From: B18-G2 sp964432835
Lineage (GTDB): Archaea; Thermoplasmatota; E2; DHVEG-1; B18-G2
DNA: 17,817 nt
Assembly: GCA_964432835.1 (NCBI GenBank)
Contig: CAYSPA010000020.1
Coordinates: forward strand, 1 to 17,817
Direction: 5' to 3'
The translations under genes and the position numbers were made by a program. Shown here piece by piece: positions 1 through 5,540 of this stretch. Below the pieces are notes generated by a model that searched no databases, had not been told where the DNA came from, and worked only from the letters and a program-made list of their open reading frames with translations. Position 1 is the stretch's first letter. The number at the start of each line of letters is the position of its first letter.

Positions 1-682
1 CTATTGCAGCAAAACTCGTTCCACCATATCCGCCAATATCTATTCCCGCGATATCGAGCTTTGACAGTTTTTTTGCGACGTTACCGGATATGCCCGCACC
101 CGTCTCTTTTACTATGATTGGTATGCCGAATTCTTCCGTCAGATAATCGATGGCATCGATACAGCCCCTTGCGCGGGTTTCTCCTTCCGGCTGGATCACT
201 TCCTGTAAGAAGTTCAAACATATGGCCAGCGCATCGGCATCGATCATGTCTATTATCTTCTCGATATTCTCCGTCAGCATCTTTTTATCCCACTGCACTA
301 TCTGGGAGGCTCCTATATTCGCTATTTTTAGAGGTACGTCGAACTCTTTCACTATGGCGTATGTATCTTTTAGATTCTCATTTTCCAAGGCAGACCTTTG
401 AGAGCCGACGCCCATGCCGATTCTGTACTTCTCCGCGACCCTGGCCAGAATCTCGTTTATCCTTTTTCCTTCCCTGTAACCACCGGTCATTCCAGAGATT
501 ATAACTGGAGCTCCGAGCTCCCGGTCGAAGATATTTGTGGAAAGGTCTATCTCGTCCATATCGATTTCCGGGAGAGCGTTGTGCACAAGCCGAACATCAT
601 CCCAAAAGTTGTAATCGGCTCTCACATTCTCTTTCACGGCTATATCAACATGCTCCTTTTTTCTTTTCTCTGTTCGATTCAC
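1..682 (-). CDS. fni: Type 2 isopentenyl-diphosphate delta-isomerase, C-terminus off the window
   Basis: Cytosolic FMN-dependent enzyme that interconverts isopentenyl and dimethylallyl diphosphate, supplying both units for archaeal lipids. I translated 227 codons from GTG at 682, one base after the stop of the kinase gene; the family is usually about 350-370 residues, so the last third lies beyond position 1. Visible family motifs are SGMTGG (63-68), GVGSQR (91-96), NIGASQ (122-127), LNFLQEVIQPEGE (156-168), VKETGAGIS (191-199) and the phosphate-binding GGYGGTSFAAI at the window edge. The residue before LN, usually histidine in the family (HLNxxQE), is cysteine at about 155. The one-base spacing to the kinase indicates co-transcription and probable translational coupling. 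The start is inferred because no ATG lies nearby; a weak GGGTG precedes it. Confidence 0.95.
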   Translation of the reverse strand, partial: MNRTEKRKKEHVDIAVKENVRADYNFWDDVRLVHNALPEIDMDEIDLSTNIFDRELGAPVIISGMTGGYREGKRINEILARVAEKYRIGMGVGSQRSALENENLKDTYAIVKEFDVPLKIANIGASQIVQWDKKMLTENIEKIIDMIDADALAICLNFLQEVIQPEGETRARGCIDAIDYLTEEFGIPIIVKETGAGISGNVAKKLSKLDIAGIDIGGYGGTSFAAI

Positions 683-683
683 G

Positions 684-1454
684 TTAACACCCGATGACAC
701 GAGTTCTTTTCACCTTCCTCCCGGTCAGTACCCCGTATACTCTACCTATTTTATTACCGTTTACAACAAACACGTCAATCCCATTATTCGCTATCCTTTT
801 TATAATATCTATCTTTTTCCTCATGCCACCGGTGACATCTATATAAGAGTTTTCCTCGGCGGAGGGAAGTTCATCCACCCTCACATCCTTCAGAAACCTG
901 GCATTTCTGTATCTTTTTGGATCTCTATCAAAAATCCCGTCCTCATCCATGATAAAGACCACCTTGTCGGGTTTGAAGTGAAGAGCGAGGTGAAGAACTA
1001 TATCGTCACCTGAGCATATGGAAAAACCCCTCTTTGAATCAAAGACCACATCCCCAAATGATACCGGGGTAAGGCCATTTGATAGAGCTCTGTCAAATTT
1101 ACTCAAATCGATGCTTTCGATCCTTCCATTTTTCATCTCAATAAAGCACAGAGGAGAGATCGATACCGATGGTATACGATGTTTGAGCAGAGCCTTCATG
1201 ACTTCGCCATTAAGCAACCTCACACTGTGATGGGTCAGATGAAAACCCTCCAGCTGGCTTTTATCCCTAAGACCTCTGTGCAGTTGATATCTCTCCGCCG
1301 GAATATGACCAAACGAGCCGGCGCCGTGCACGATGGAGAATTTCTCACCGGACTTTCTGATCTCCCGTACCAATCTGTCAATTATCCTCTTTCTTATCTT
1401 TCCCTCAGTTCTTTTATCGGTTATAACGCTTCCTCCAAGTTTTATGACGATCAT
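684..1454 (-). CDS. ipk: Isopentenyl phosphate kinase
   Basis: Phosphorylates isopentenyl phosphate to isopentenyl diphosphate with ATP, the last step of the archaeal (alternative) mevalonate route. The 256-residue length fits this amino-acid-kinase-fold family. Motifs seen: KLGGSVIT (5-12, phosphate-binding Lys and Gly), HGAGSFGH (43-50) whose last His (50) is the substrate-binding His that separates IPK from other amino acid kinases, CSGDDIV in the middle, DEDGIFDRDP (ADP-binding region) and VTGGMRKKI near the C-terminus (lysine interacting with ATP phosphates). The gene is followed one base later by the type 2 isomerase, which uses its product. An AT-rich TATA element at 1472-1483 lies about 24 bases upstream of the ATG, so the mRNA is probably leaderless. 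Confidence 0.95.
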   Translation of the reverse strand: MIVIKLGGSVITDKRTEGKIRKRIIDRLVREIRKSGEKFSIVHGAGSFGHIPAERYQLHRGLRDKSQLEGFHLTHHSVRLLNGEVMKALLKHRIPSVSISPLCFIEMKNGRIESIDLSKFDRALSNGLTPVSFGDVVFDSKRGFSICSGDDIVLHLALHFKPDKVVFIMDEDGIFDRDPKRYRNARFLKDVRVDELPSAEENSYIDVTGGMRKKIDIIKRIANNGIDVFVVNGNKIGRVYGVLTGRKVKRTRVIGC

Positions 1455-1471
1455 CCTTTCTGAAAAAGATT

Positions 1472-1483
1472 TTTATTAAAAAT
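1472..1483 (-). promoter_or_regulatory. TATA box of the ipk-fni operon
   Basis: On the minus strand this reads TTTTTAATAAAA. Its centre is about 24 bases before the ATG at 1454, the spacing expected if transcription begins at the start codon. It lies between the end of the secreted-protein gene and ipk, so it gives the two isoprenoid genes their own promoter. Confidence 0.5.
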
Positions 1484-1494
1484 AGTTTCTGGTT

Positions 1495-1505
1495 AAATAA
1501 AAAAT
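1495..1505 (-). terminator. T-rich terminator after the secreted-protein gene
   Basis: The minus strand carries a T6 run followed by ATTT about 20 bases after the stop codon at 1524. Archaeal terminators are typically such U-rich tracts without a required hairpin. It separates this gene from the ipk promoter just downstream. Confidence 0.4.
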
Positions 1506-1523
1506 AGGTAGATGGGAGTATGC

Positions 1524-2174
1524 TCACTGGAAATTCGTCTGGTCTGGTAGGTCGAAGGCTGTAACCTTTGATGCGAAGCCCATGAAGAATATGTGGTCCT
1601 TCTCGAGAGGTGAGCCCCTGATCTTTACGTAGAGCCCTATGAAATTCCTCATTATTCCTAACTGCCACCCCGTCAGAAGGCGTATCTTTCCATTAACGGG
1701 ATCAATGATGACGGTCTGGCTCTTTATCAGGTAATCTTTTGTTCCAAAGTAGTGCCACATGGTGAAGAACTTGAAGAAACTGACCTTCGGGTCCGTTTTG
1801 ATGTTTATCCTCTTACCATATCCATTGCTTATGATGAGAACTCTATCGTGGAAGGGTCCTCCACCGCTGATGGAACTGAGCAGACCGAGTAATGGAAACT
1901 TCTGCTCGAGCATCTTTGATATGTTCTCGGTGACGTTCGTGAGGTTTTTGTTCATACTCTGAATAGCCTTCATGATCGTCTTTATCAGGTCGAGGATGCC
2001 CGCTGTCTCACCTTTGGACATCGCAGAAGTCGTAGAAATTTCCTTTCCATCGCCATAAAAGGTCATCTCCACAGTGTATTTCTTTTCTTCCTGTGCCGCA
2101 TTTGCTACCGCCGCTGCCGGTGTAAGCAGGAACATTAACGATACCAATAGAGCGATTAACGCCTTTCTACTCAT
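1524..2174 (-). CDS. Secreted protein of unknown function
   Basis: I do not recognise a named family. The product is 216 residues: a Sec signal peptide (Lys at position 4, hydrophobic stretch 5-18, Ala-rich cleavage region near AAAVANAA), a helical part with asparagine-glycosylation sequons (NLT, NVT), then a beta-rich C-terminal half. The C-terminus contains GIMRNFIGLYVKI and FMGFASKV, which resemble GVMGFYGIYVKV and FMGYAHAV at the end of the membrane protein at 11449-12540. A GTG three codons upstream (2183) is possible, but ATG at 2174 is preferred: AGGTGG at 2180-2185 lies five bases before it. The C-terminal half is probably exposed outside the membrane, by inference from the signal peptide. 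Divergent from the zinc-ribbon gene. Confidence 0.8.
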   Translation of the reverse strand: MSRKALIALLVSLMFLLTPAAAVANAAQEEKKYTVEMTFYGDGKEISTTSAMSKGETAGILDLIKTIMKAIQSMNKNLTNVTENISKMLEQKFPLLGLLSSISGGGPFHDRVLIISNGYGKRINIKTDPKVSFFKFFTMWHYFGTKDYLIKSQTVIIDPVNGKIRLLTGWQLGIMRNFIGLYVKIRGSPLEKDHIFFMGFASKVTAFDLPDQTNFQ

Positions 2175-2207
2175 ATTCGCCACCTGCGTTATTAATCGGT
2201 ACCAACA

Positions 2208-2216
2208 TTTATATAA
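2208..2216. promoter_or_regulatory. Shared divergent TATA element
   Basis: TTTATATAA is nearly palindromic and lies in the 57-base gap between the secreted-protein gene (minus) and the zinc-ribbon gene (plus). For the minus gene, transcription would start about 12 bases before the ATG, leaving room for its AGGTGG site. For the plus gene, the predicted start falls near or just after the TTG at 2232, so that gene's start codon is uncertain. Confidence 0.5.
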
Positions 2217-2231
2217 TTTTCGTGAAAATTA

Positions 2232-2684
2232 TTGCCGAAATTGAAATCAATCAACAGGTTTTTAAGTGAGAAGTTGCCATACATTATATTCGGGGCAGAG
2301 AGAAGGATGTTGGAAGAAGATATTGATATGATAAAAAGGATTTTCACCAAAAGCGACCCTCTCAAATGTCCCGAATGCGGGAGTAATTTGATTGTGATAG
2401 AACTTCCACCATCCTATGGTCCGCACGGAATAATCGTAAACGCTTATCTGGAGTGTCCCAAATGTGGTTTCAAGAAAAGGGTCAATACCTTCACCGTTTA
2501 TGGGGCTGTGAGAGACTATACAGAGAATACCGTGGAGATAGGGAGCTGGTCGGAAACGGGAGGGAGAGAGATAAATACGTTCCATCATATTCTCAGCGAA
2601 AAACTCCTCGGAGAGCTGAAAGAAAGCCAGGACCTTGTGGAGTTCCTGATAGTCGATGATACAATCATAGCAGTTATCGGGTGA
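2232..2684 (+). CDS. Small zinc-ribbon protein of unknown function
   Basis: A 150-residue cytoplasmic protein with one zinc ribbon: CPEC (46-49) and CPKC (75-78) separated by a 25-residue beta segment. The N-terminal ~40 residues look helical and basic, and the C-terminal ~50 residues are mixed alpha/beta. Such ribbons often bind nucleic acid or protein partners, but nothing here points to a specific role. The start is TTG, directly preceded in frame by TGA at 2223; an ATG at 2307 (residue 26) after AGAGAAGG is an alternative given the TATA position. The gene runs towards tRNA-Lys, with 12 bases between them. Confidence 0.75.
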   Translation: MPKLKSINRFLSEKLPYIIFGAERRMLEEDIDMIKRIFTKSDPLKCPECGSNLIVIELPPSYGPHGIIVNAYLECPKCGFKKRVNTFTVYGAVRDYTENTVEIGSWSETGGREINTFHHILSEKLLGELKESQDLVEFLIVDDTIIAVIG

Positions 2685-2696
2685 GTTTTGGAAAAG

Positions 2697-2770
2697 CGGG
2701 CTCGAGGGGATTCGAACCCCTGACCAACAGGTTAAGAGCCTGTCGCTCTACCTGGCTGAGCTACGAGCCC
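2697..2770 (-). tRNA. tRNA-Lys (anticodon CUU)
   Basis: The minus strand folds into a complete 74-base cloverleaf: acceptor GGGCTCG pairs with CGAGCCC, D stem GCTC/GAGC, anticodon stem ACAGG/CCTGT around loop CTCTTAA (anticodon CTT), and T stem AGGGG/CCCCT with TTCGAAT. The discriminator base is G. CCA is not encoded and there is no intron. Confidence 0.97.
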
Positions 2771-2829
2771 CGGTATTACCATAAAAACAAATTTCGATAT
2801 TTAGATATTACTGTTGGCGGCACTTCAAA

Positions 2830-2910
2830 GTTAATTGTGGATAGGTAAATTTCCCATCTTGATATGTGATGTACGACAGCATGACAACTGTGGAATCATC
2901 CACAATTAAC
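2830..2910. repeat. 13-base inverted repeat plus TGTGGA palindrome (candidate operator)
   Basis: GTTAATTGTGGAT at 2830-2842 is repeated exactly as its reverse complement at 2898-2910 with 55 bases between. Inside the right arm lies a second perfect palindrome, TGTGGA-ATCA-TCCACA (2889-2904), and a further TTGTGG occurs at 2912-2917. All of this is upstream of the TATA box at 2932-2940, which suggests a regulator-binding region for the gene at 2963; this role is inferred. Confidence 0.6.
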
Positions 2911-2931
2911 ATTGTGGTCCCATCTGGCGAA

Positions 2932-2940
2932 ATATATATA
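2932..2940 (+). promoter_or_regulatory. TATA box of the small secreted-protein gene
   Basis: ATATATATA is centred 27 bases upstream of the ATG at 2963. It supports a leaderless transcript starting at that ATG and argues against the in-frame GTG at 2948, which would lie upstream of the transcription start. Confidence 0.6.
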
Positions 2941-2962
2941 GTGCCAAGTGTATACACATTTC

Positions 2963-3373
2963 ATGCGATTGTGGGGAGCATGTTTGTTTGTAGCCAGTCT
3001 TCTGATGCTACTGCCCCTGCAATCCGCAGTAACCGCATGCGACTGTGATTTTACAGCAACGATATCATTAGATGATAACCTGGCAAGTGAGTTAGCAAAT
3101 GAAACTTTTCTATACACGAAACCCAACCTGAGTGAGAGAGAATCTATTAAGAGTATTCTTGAAAATCCAGCAATAGTGGGTCATGCAGAGAAAGAATTTA
3201 TCCAAAATATCGTAACTGCACAGAGGTATACGAATGTTTTTTGCTCGTTCAGCACTACAAAAATTCTAGTGATACTATGGCTTATATTCTGTTTTTGTAT
3301 AGGATGGATTGCAAGAGGATGGTTTGATAAGTGGCAGGAAACACATCAGGGTAACGAAACTTTACTCCGCTGA
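2963..3373 (+). CDS. Small secreted or membrane-anchored protein of unknown function
   Basis: The product is 136 residues with no family that I recognise. It has an N-terminal signal-like hydrophobic segment (about residues 6-22), an external region of about 75 residues that begins with CDCDF and contains an NET sequon, and a C-terminal membrane helix (about residues 102-122, ILVILWLIFCFCIGWIA) followed by a short basic tail. The likely topology has the middle region outside the cell. ATG at 2963 is chosen over GTG at 2948 because a TATA box lies 27 bases upstream. Adenine- and thymine-richer than its neighbours, it sits beside the tRNA gene and broken or tiny ORFs, which suggests accessory rather than core sequence. 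Confidence 0.65.
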   Translation: MRLWGACLFVASLLMLLPLQSAVTACDCDFTATISLDDNLASELANETFLYTKPNLSERESIKSILENPAIVGHAEKEFIQNIVTAQRYTNVFCSFSTTKILVILWLIFCFCIGWIARGWFDKWQETHQGNETLLR

Positions 3374-3415
3374 CAGTGACAATAGCATCAGAACATGGTA
3401 ACGTGAGGGATAAAG

Positions 3416-3635
3416 ATGGTGCAGAGGGCTTTCCTTTTATCCTGTTTTTGATTTTTCTTCGTATCCTTTTCCAGGTCATGCTGCAAAAAATAGTAGCGAT
3501 GTGTACAATGCATTGTTTCAAATCGAGGATACGCGAATATCGGAGAATAATTTGACGGGATGCGGTGAATATGGAGAAGTAAGGGGATGGGTACTGCAGA
3601 ATTATCCGCTATCAATCTTTCAACTCTGGCTGTAA
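3416..3635 (+). pseudogene. Probable small gene interrupted by a +1 frameshift
   Basis: ATG at 3416 follows a GAGGGA ribosome-binding sequence at 3405-3410 and reads MVQRAFLLSCF before TGA at 3449. Skipping one T in the T5 run at 3445-3449 joins it to an open frame running to TAA at 3633-3635, with protein-like composition (contains GHAAKNSSDVYNALFQ, then CGEYGEVRGWVLQNYPL). The joined product would be about 72 residues. The downstream frame has no ATG of its own, which favours a broken gene, a sequencing error or programmed shifting. I recognise no family, so this rests on reading frames alone. Confidence 0.4.
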
Positions 3636-3660
3636 TATCTCATCTGGCGGGTGTTAGGGG

Positions 3661-3816
3661 CTAACTATAGATAAGATACCCATTTATGGTTATCGTGATA
3701 TCCTGTATCACACCTAAAAGGATAGAACGTATCTCGTCTCCCAAATAATTTCGAAGTACTCTGTTGCCCGCTATGTCCAATATATCTTCATAAAGATACA
3801 CCGGAATCACAACCAT
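3661..3816 (-). CDS. Possible 51-residue protein of unknown function
   Basis: ATG at 3816 to TAG at 3661 encodes 51 residues with an ordinary composition, including a helix-like part (NRVLRNYLGDEIRSILLGV) and a hydrophobic beta-like end. AGGTAG lies 6 bases upstream as a possible ribosome binding site. It diverges from the dehydrogenase gene with a 39-base gap, and it fills an otherwise empty region. No family is recognised; it could be a chance ORF. Confidence 0.4.
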   Translation of the reverse strand: MVVIPVYLYEDILDIAGNRVLRNYLGDEIRSILLGVIQDITITINGYLIYS

Positions 3817-3843
3817 TTTTTACTACCTTATCAATATCATCTT

Positions 3844-3852
3844 GGTGATGAT
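3844..3852 (+). promoter_or_regulatory. Ribosome binding site of the serA-like gene
   Basis: GGTGATGAT at 3844-3852 contains GGTGAT, complementary to the 3' end of archaeal 16S rRNA, and is placed three to six bases before the ATG at 3856. It fixes this start and shows the organism uses leadered as well as leaderless mRNAs. Confidence 0.6.
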
Positions 3853-3855
3853 AAC

Positions 3856-4800
3856 ATGAAGGTGCTGGTGACGGATAAACTCGCCGATGAAGCGATAAAG
3901 ATGTTGAAGGATAATAACTTTGAAGTTAAGTACGAGGAGCTCGACCACGATTCTCTGCTGAATGAGATAGCGGGGTACGATGCCCTGATAGTGAGAAGCA
4001 GAACAAAAGTCACGGCGGATATCGTTGAGAAGGGCGCATCCGGGAACCTGAAGGTCATAGGAAGAGCAGGTATAGGCGTGGATAACATAGATGTCAAGAA
4101 GGCAACGGAGCTTGGGATAAAGGTGGTCAATGCACCAACGGGTTCAACGATCAGCGTCGCCGAGCTTGCGGTTGCGCACATGCTTGCGCTCGCCAGATCC
4201 ATACCAAAAGCGGACAGTTCCATGAAGAGGGGAGAATGGATAAAGAAACAGTTGAAGGGAGTAGAACTCTACGGCAAAACCCTCGGTCTCATCGGCTCCG
4301 GGAGGATAGCCCAGCATGTTGCGAGAATAGCGAGAGGTCTCGGAATGAATATCCTCGTGTACTCTCCTCACTGCACCGACGAAAAAGCCCAGAAAATGGG
4401 AGCAAAGAGAGCGACACTGGAAGAAGTTTTGAAAGAATCAGACTTTGTATCCCTCCACATTCCAAAAACAGAGGAGACATACCATCTTATCGATGAAGAA
4501 AAACTATCTCTCATGAAACCAACCGCATATCTCATAAACTGTGCAAGGGGAGGAGTTGTTGATGAAGACGCTCTCTACAGATTCCTCAAAGAGGGAAAAA
4601 TAGCGGGAGCAGCAATAGATGTTTTCGAAGAAGAGCCCCCCAAAGGAAGCAAACTCCTGGAACTGGAAAATGTTATCCTTTCTCCTCACATCGGGGCAAG
4701 CACCAGGGAGGCGCAGATAAGAGCGGGAACGATATGTGTGGAGCAGGTCATGAAGGTGTTGAGAGGAGAAGAGCCGGATTTCTGGGTAAACAGGCAATGA
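3856..4800 (+). CDS. serA: D-3-phosphoglycerate dehydrogenase-like 2-hydroxyacid dehydrogenase
   Basis: Predicted to oxidise 3-phosphoglycerate with NAD(P), the first step of serine synthesis; related 2-hydroxyacid substrates are possible. At 314 residues it is the short form with catalytic and nucleotide-binding domains only, lacking the C-terminal ACT regulatory domain of longer PGDHs. Seen: GRAGIGVDNID (69-79), the Rossmann motif GLIGSGRIA (144-152), catalytic Arg231 (CARGGVVDEDAL), Glu260 (DVFEEEPP) and His278 (LSPHIGAST). Two deviations: the last Gly of GxGxxG is Ala152, and the Asp after the second strand that normally selects NAD is Ser170 (VYSPHC), as in some NADP-using relatives. The stop overlaps the start of the translin-like gene. 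Confidence 0.88.
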   Translation: MKVLVTDKLADEAIKMLKDNNFEVKYEELDHDSLLNEIAGYDALIVRSRTKVTADIVEKGASGNLKVIGRAGIGVDNIDVKKATELGIKVVNAPTGSTISVAELAVAHMLALARSIPKADSSMKRGEWIKKQLKGVELYGKTLGLIGSGRIAQHVARIARGLGMNILVYSPHCTDEKAQKMGAKRATLEEVLKESDFVSLHIPKTEETYHLIDEEKLSLMKPTAYLINCARGGVVDEDALYRFLKEGKIAGAAIDVFEEEPPKGSKLLELENVILSPHIGASTREAQIRAGTICVEQVMKVLRGEEPDFWVNRQ

Positions 4801-5486
4801 AAAAATTTGATGATATCCTTTCAAGGATAGGAGACAGAATGCGAGAACTCGACAGCATAAGGGAGAAAGCTCTCTCTCAATCCAGAGAGATTATACTGAA
4901 TTGCAGGAAGTGCATACAATCCATACATAACGGCGATTTTGAAAGGGCAAGAAAACACCTCACATCAGCCGGTCGAAGATTGAAAACTCTCTACAAAATG
5001 CTCGATGGTTATCCGGAGATTAAGAGTGCTGGATTCGTTGAAAATGCATCCCAGGAGTTTGTTGAAGCGAAATGCCTGTACAATCTCGAGAGGAAAGGGG
5101 AGCTTCCCGACCCCGATAAACTCGGTGTACCATACGTGGCTTTCCTGCTGGGTCTGTGCGATTTGATAGGTGAACTGAGAAGATTCTCTCTCGACTCCAT
5201 GAGACATGGAAACATAGATGATGCGAACCGCTATCTGGAAATGATGGAGGAGATATACGAATCCATCATGGATTTCGAGTACCCTTCTTCTCTGAAAAGA
5301 AAGCAGGATATTGCGAGAGGCCTGATAGAGAAGACGAAGAGCGAACTCGCCGTCGCCAGCTGTGAGAAAAGGATAAACGACAGGATAGAGGAATTCAGGG
5401 GTCTGCTCGATATCGTGGAGAAGAATAAACTGGAGGAAAAGAAAAAAAGAGAAAAACCAGACCTGGATATAGACAGGGTGTGGTAA
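4797..5486 (+). CDS. Archaeal translin/TRAX-family RNA-binding protein
   Basis: An all-helical 229-residue protein of the translin superfamily (archaeal COG2178 type), whose relatives form octameric barrels that bind and in the TRAX branch cut RNA. The four acidic residues of TRAX nucleases have counterparts: E87 and E90 in EFVEAKCLY (E-x2-E) and D122 and E126 in LGLCDLIGELRR (D-x3-E). This suggests ribonuclease activity rather than a translin-like inactive subunit. The start is ATG at 4797, overlapping the dehydrogenase stop in ATGA; the longer open frame from 4734 would overlap that gene by 67 bases and is not needed. The C-terminal ~25 residues are highly charged. Co-transcription with the dehydrogenase is implied, but no functional link is known to me. 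Confidence 0.85.
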   Translation: MKKFDDILSRIGDRMRELDSIREKALSQSREIILNCRKCIQSIHNGDFERARKHLTSAGRRLKTLYKMLDGYPEIKSAGFVENASQEFVEAKCLYNLERKGELPDPDKLGVPYVAFLLGLCDLIGELRRFSLDSMRHGNIDDANRYLEMMEEIYESIMDFEYPSSLKRKQDIARGLIEKTKSELAVASCEKRINDRIEEFRGLLDIVEKNKLEEKKKREKPDLDIDRVW

Positions 5487-5504
5487 AAATAGACTTTTCA
5501 AAAC

Positions 5505-5513
5505 CTATAAATA
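5505..5513 (+). promoter_or_regulatory. TATA box of the HerA-type ATPase operon
   Basis: CTATAAATA, preceded by purine-rich AAAAC, is about 32 bases upstream of the ATG at 5541. The predicted start of transcription is a few bases before the ATG. It separates the serA-translin unit from the ATPase-lipoprotein unit. Confidence 0.5.
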
Positions 5514-5540
5514 TGCCATCAATCTCTGGGTGAGGGGCAG

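Noticed and set aside
118..697. Plus-strand ORFs over the start of the window
   Set aside because: They lie antisense to the isomerase gene, whose minus-strand frame shows a full run of family motifs; their composition (Arg/Ser/Pro-rich) is not protein-like.
2697..2770. tRNA 3' end as an active integration site
   Set aside because: I found no second copy of the tRNA end and no integrase in the window.
3282..3615. Two overlapping minus-strand ORFs between the small secreted protein and serA
   Set aside because: No ribosome site, poor composition, and they lie opposite better-supported plus-strand frames.
3846..3852. GTGATGA as a C box of a C/D guide RNA
   Set aside because: It is part of the serA ribosome binding site and no D box (CTGA) follows at a suitable distance.
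4734..4796. Upstream extension of the translin-like protein
   Set aside because: It would overlap the end of the dehydrogenase by 67 bases and adds non-conserved sequence; ATG at 4797 in an ATGA overlap is typical of coupled genes.
4965..5501. 178-codon minus-strand ORF opposite the translin-like gene
   Set aside because: Shadow frame; the plus-strand protein has conserved catalytic residues while this one is Phe/Leu/Ser-rich without motifs.
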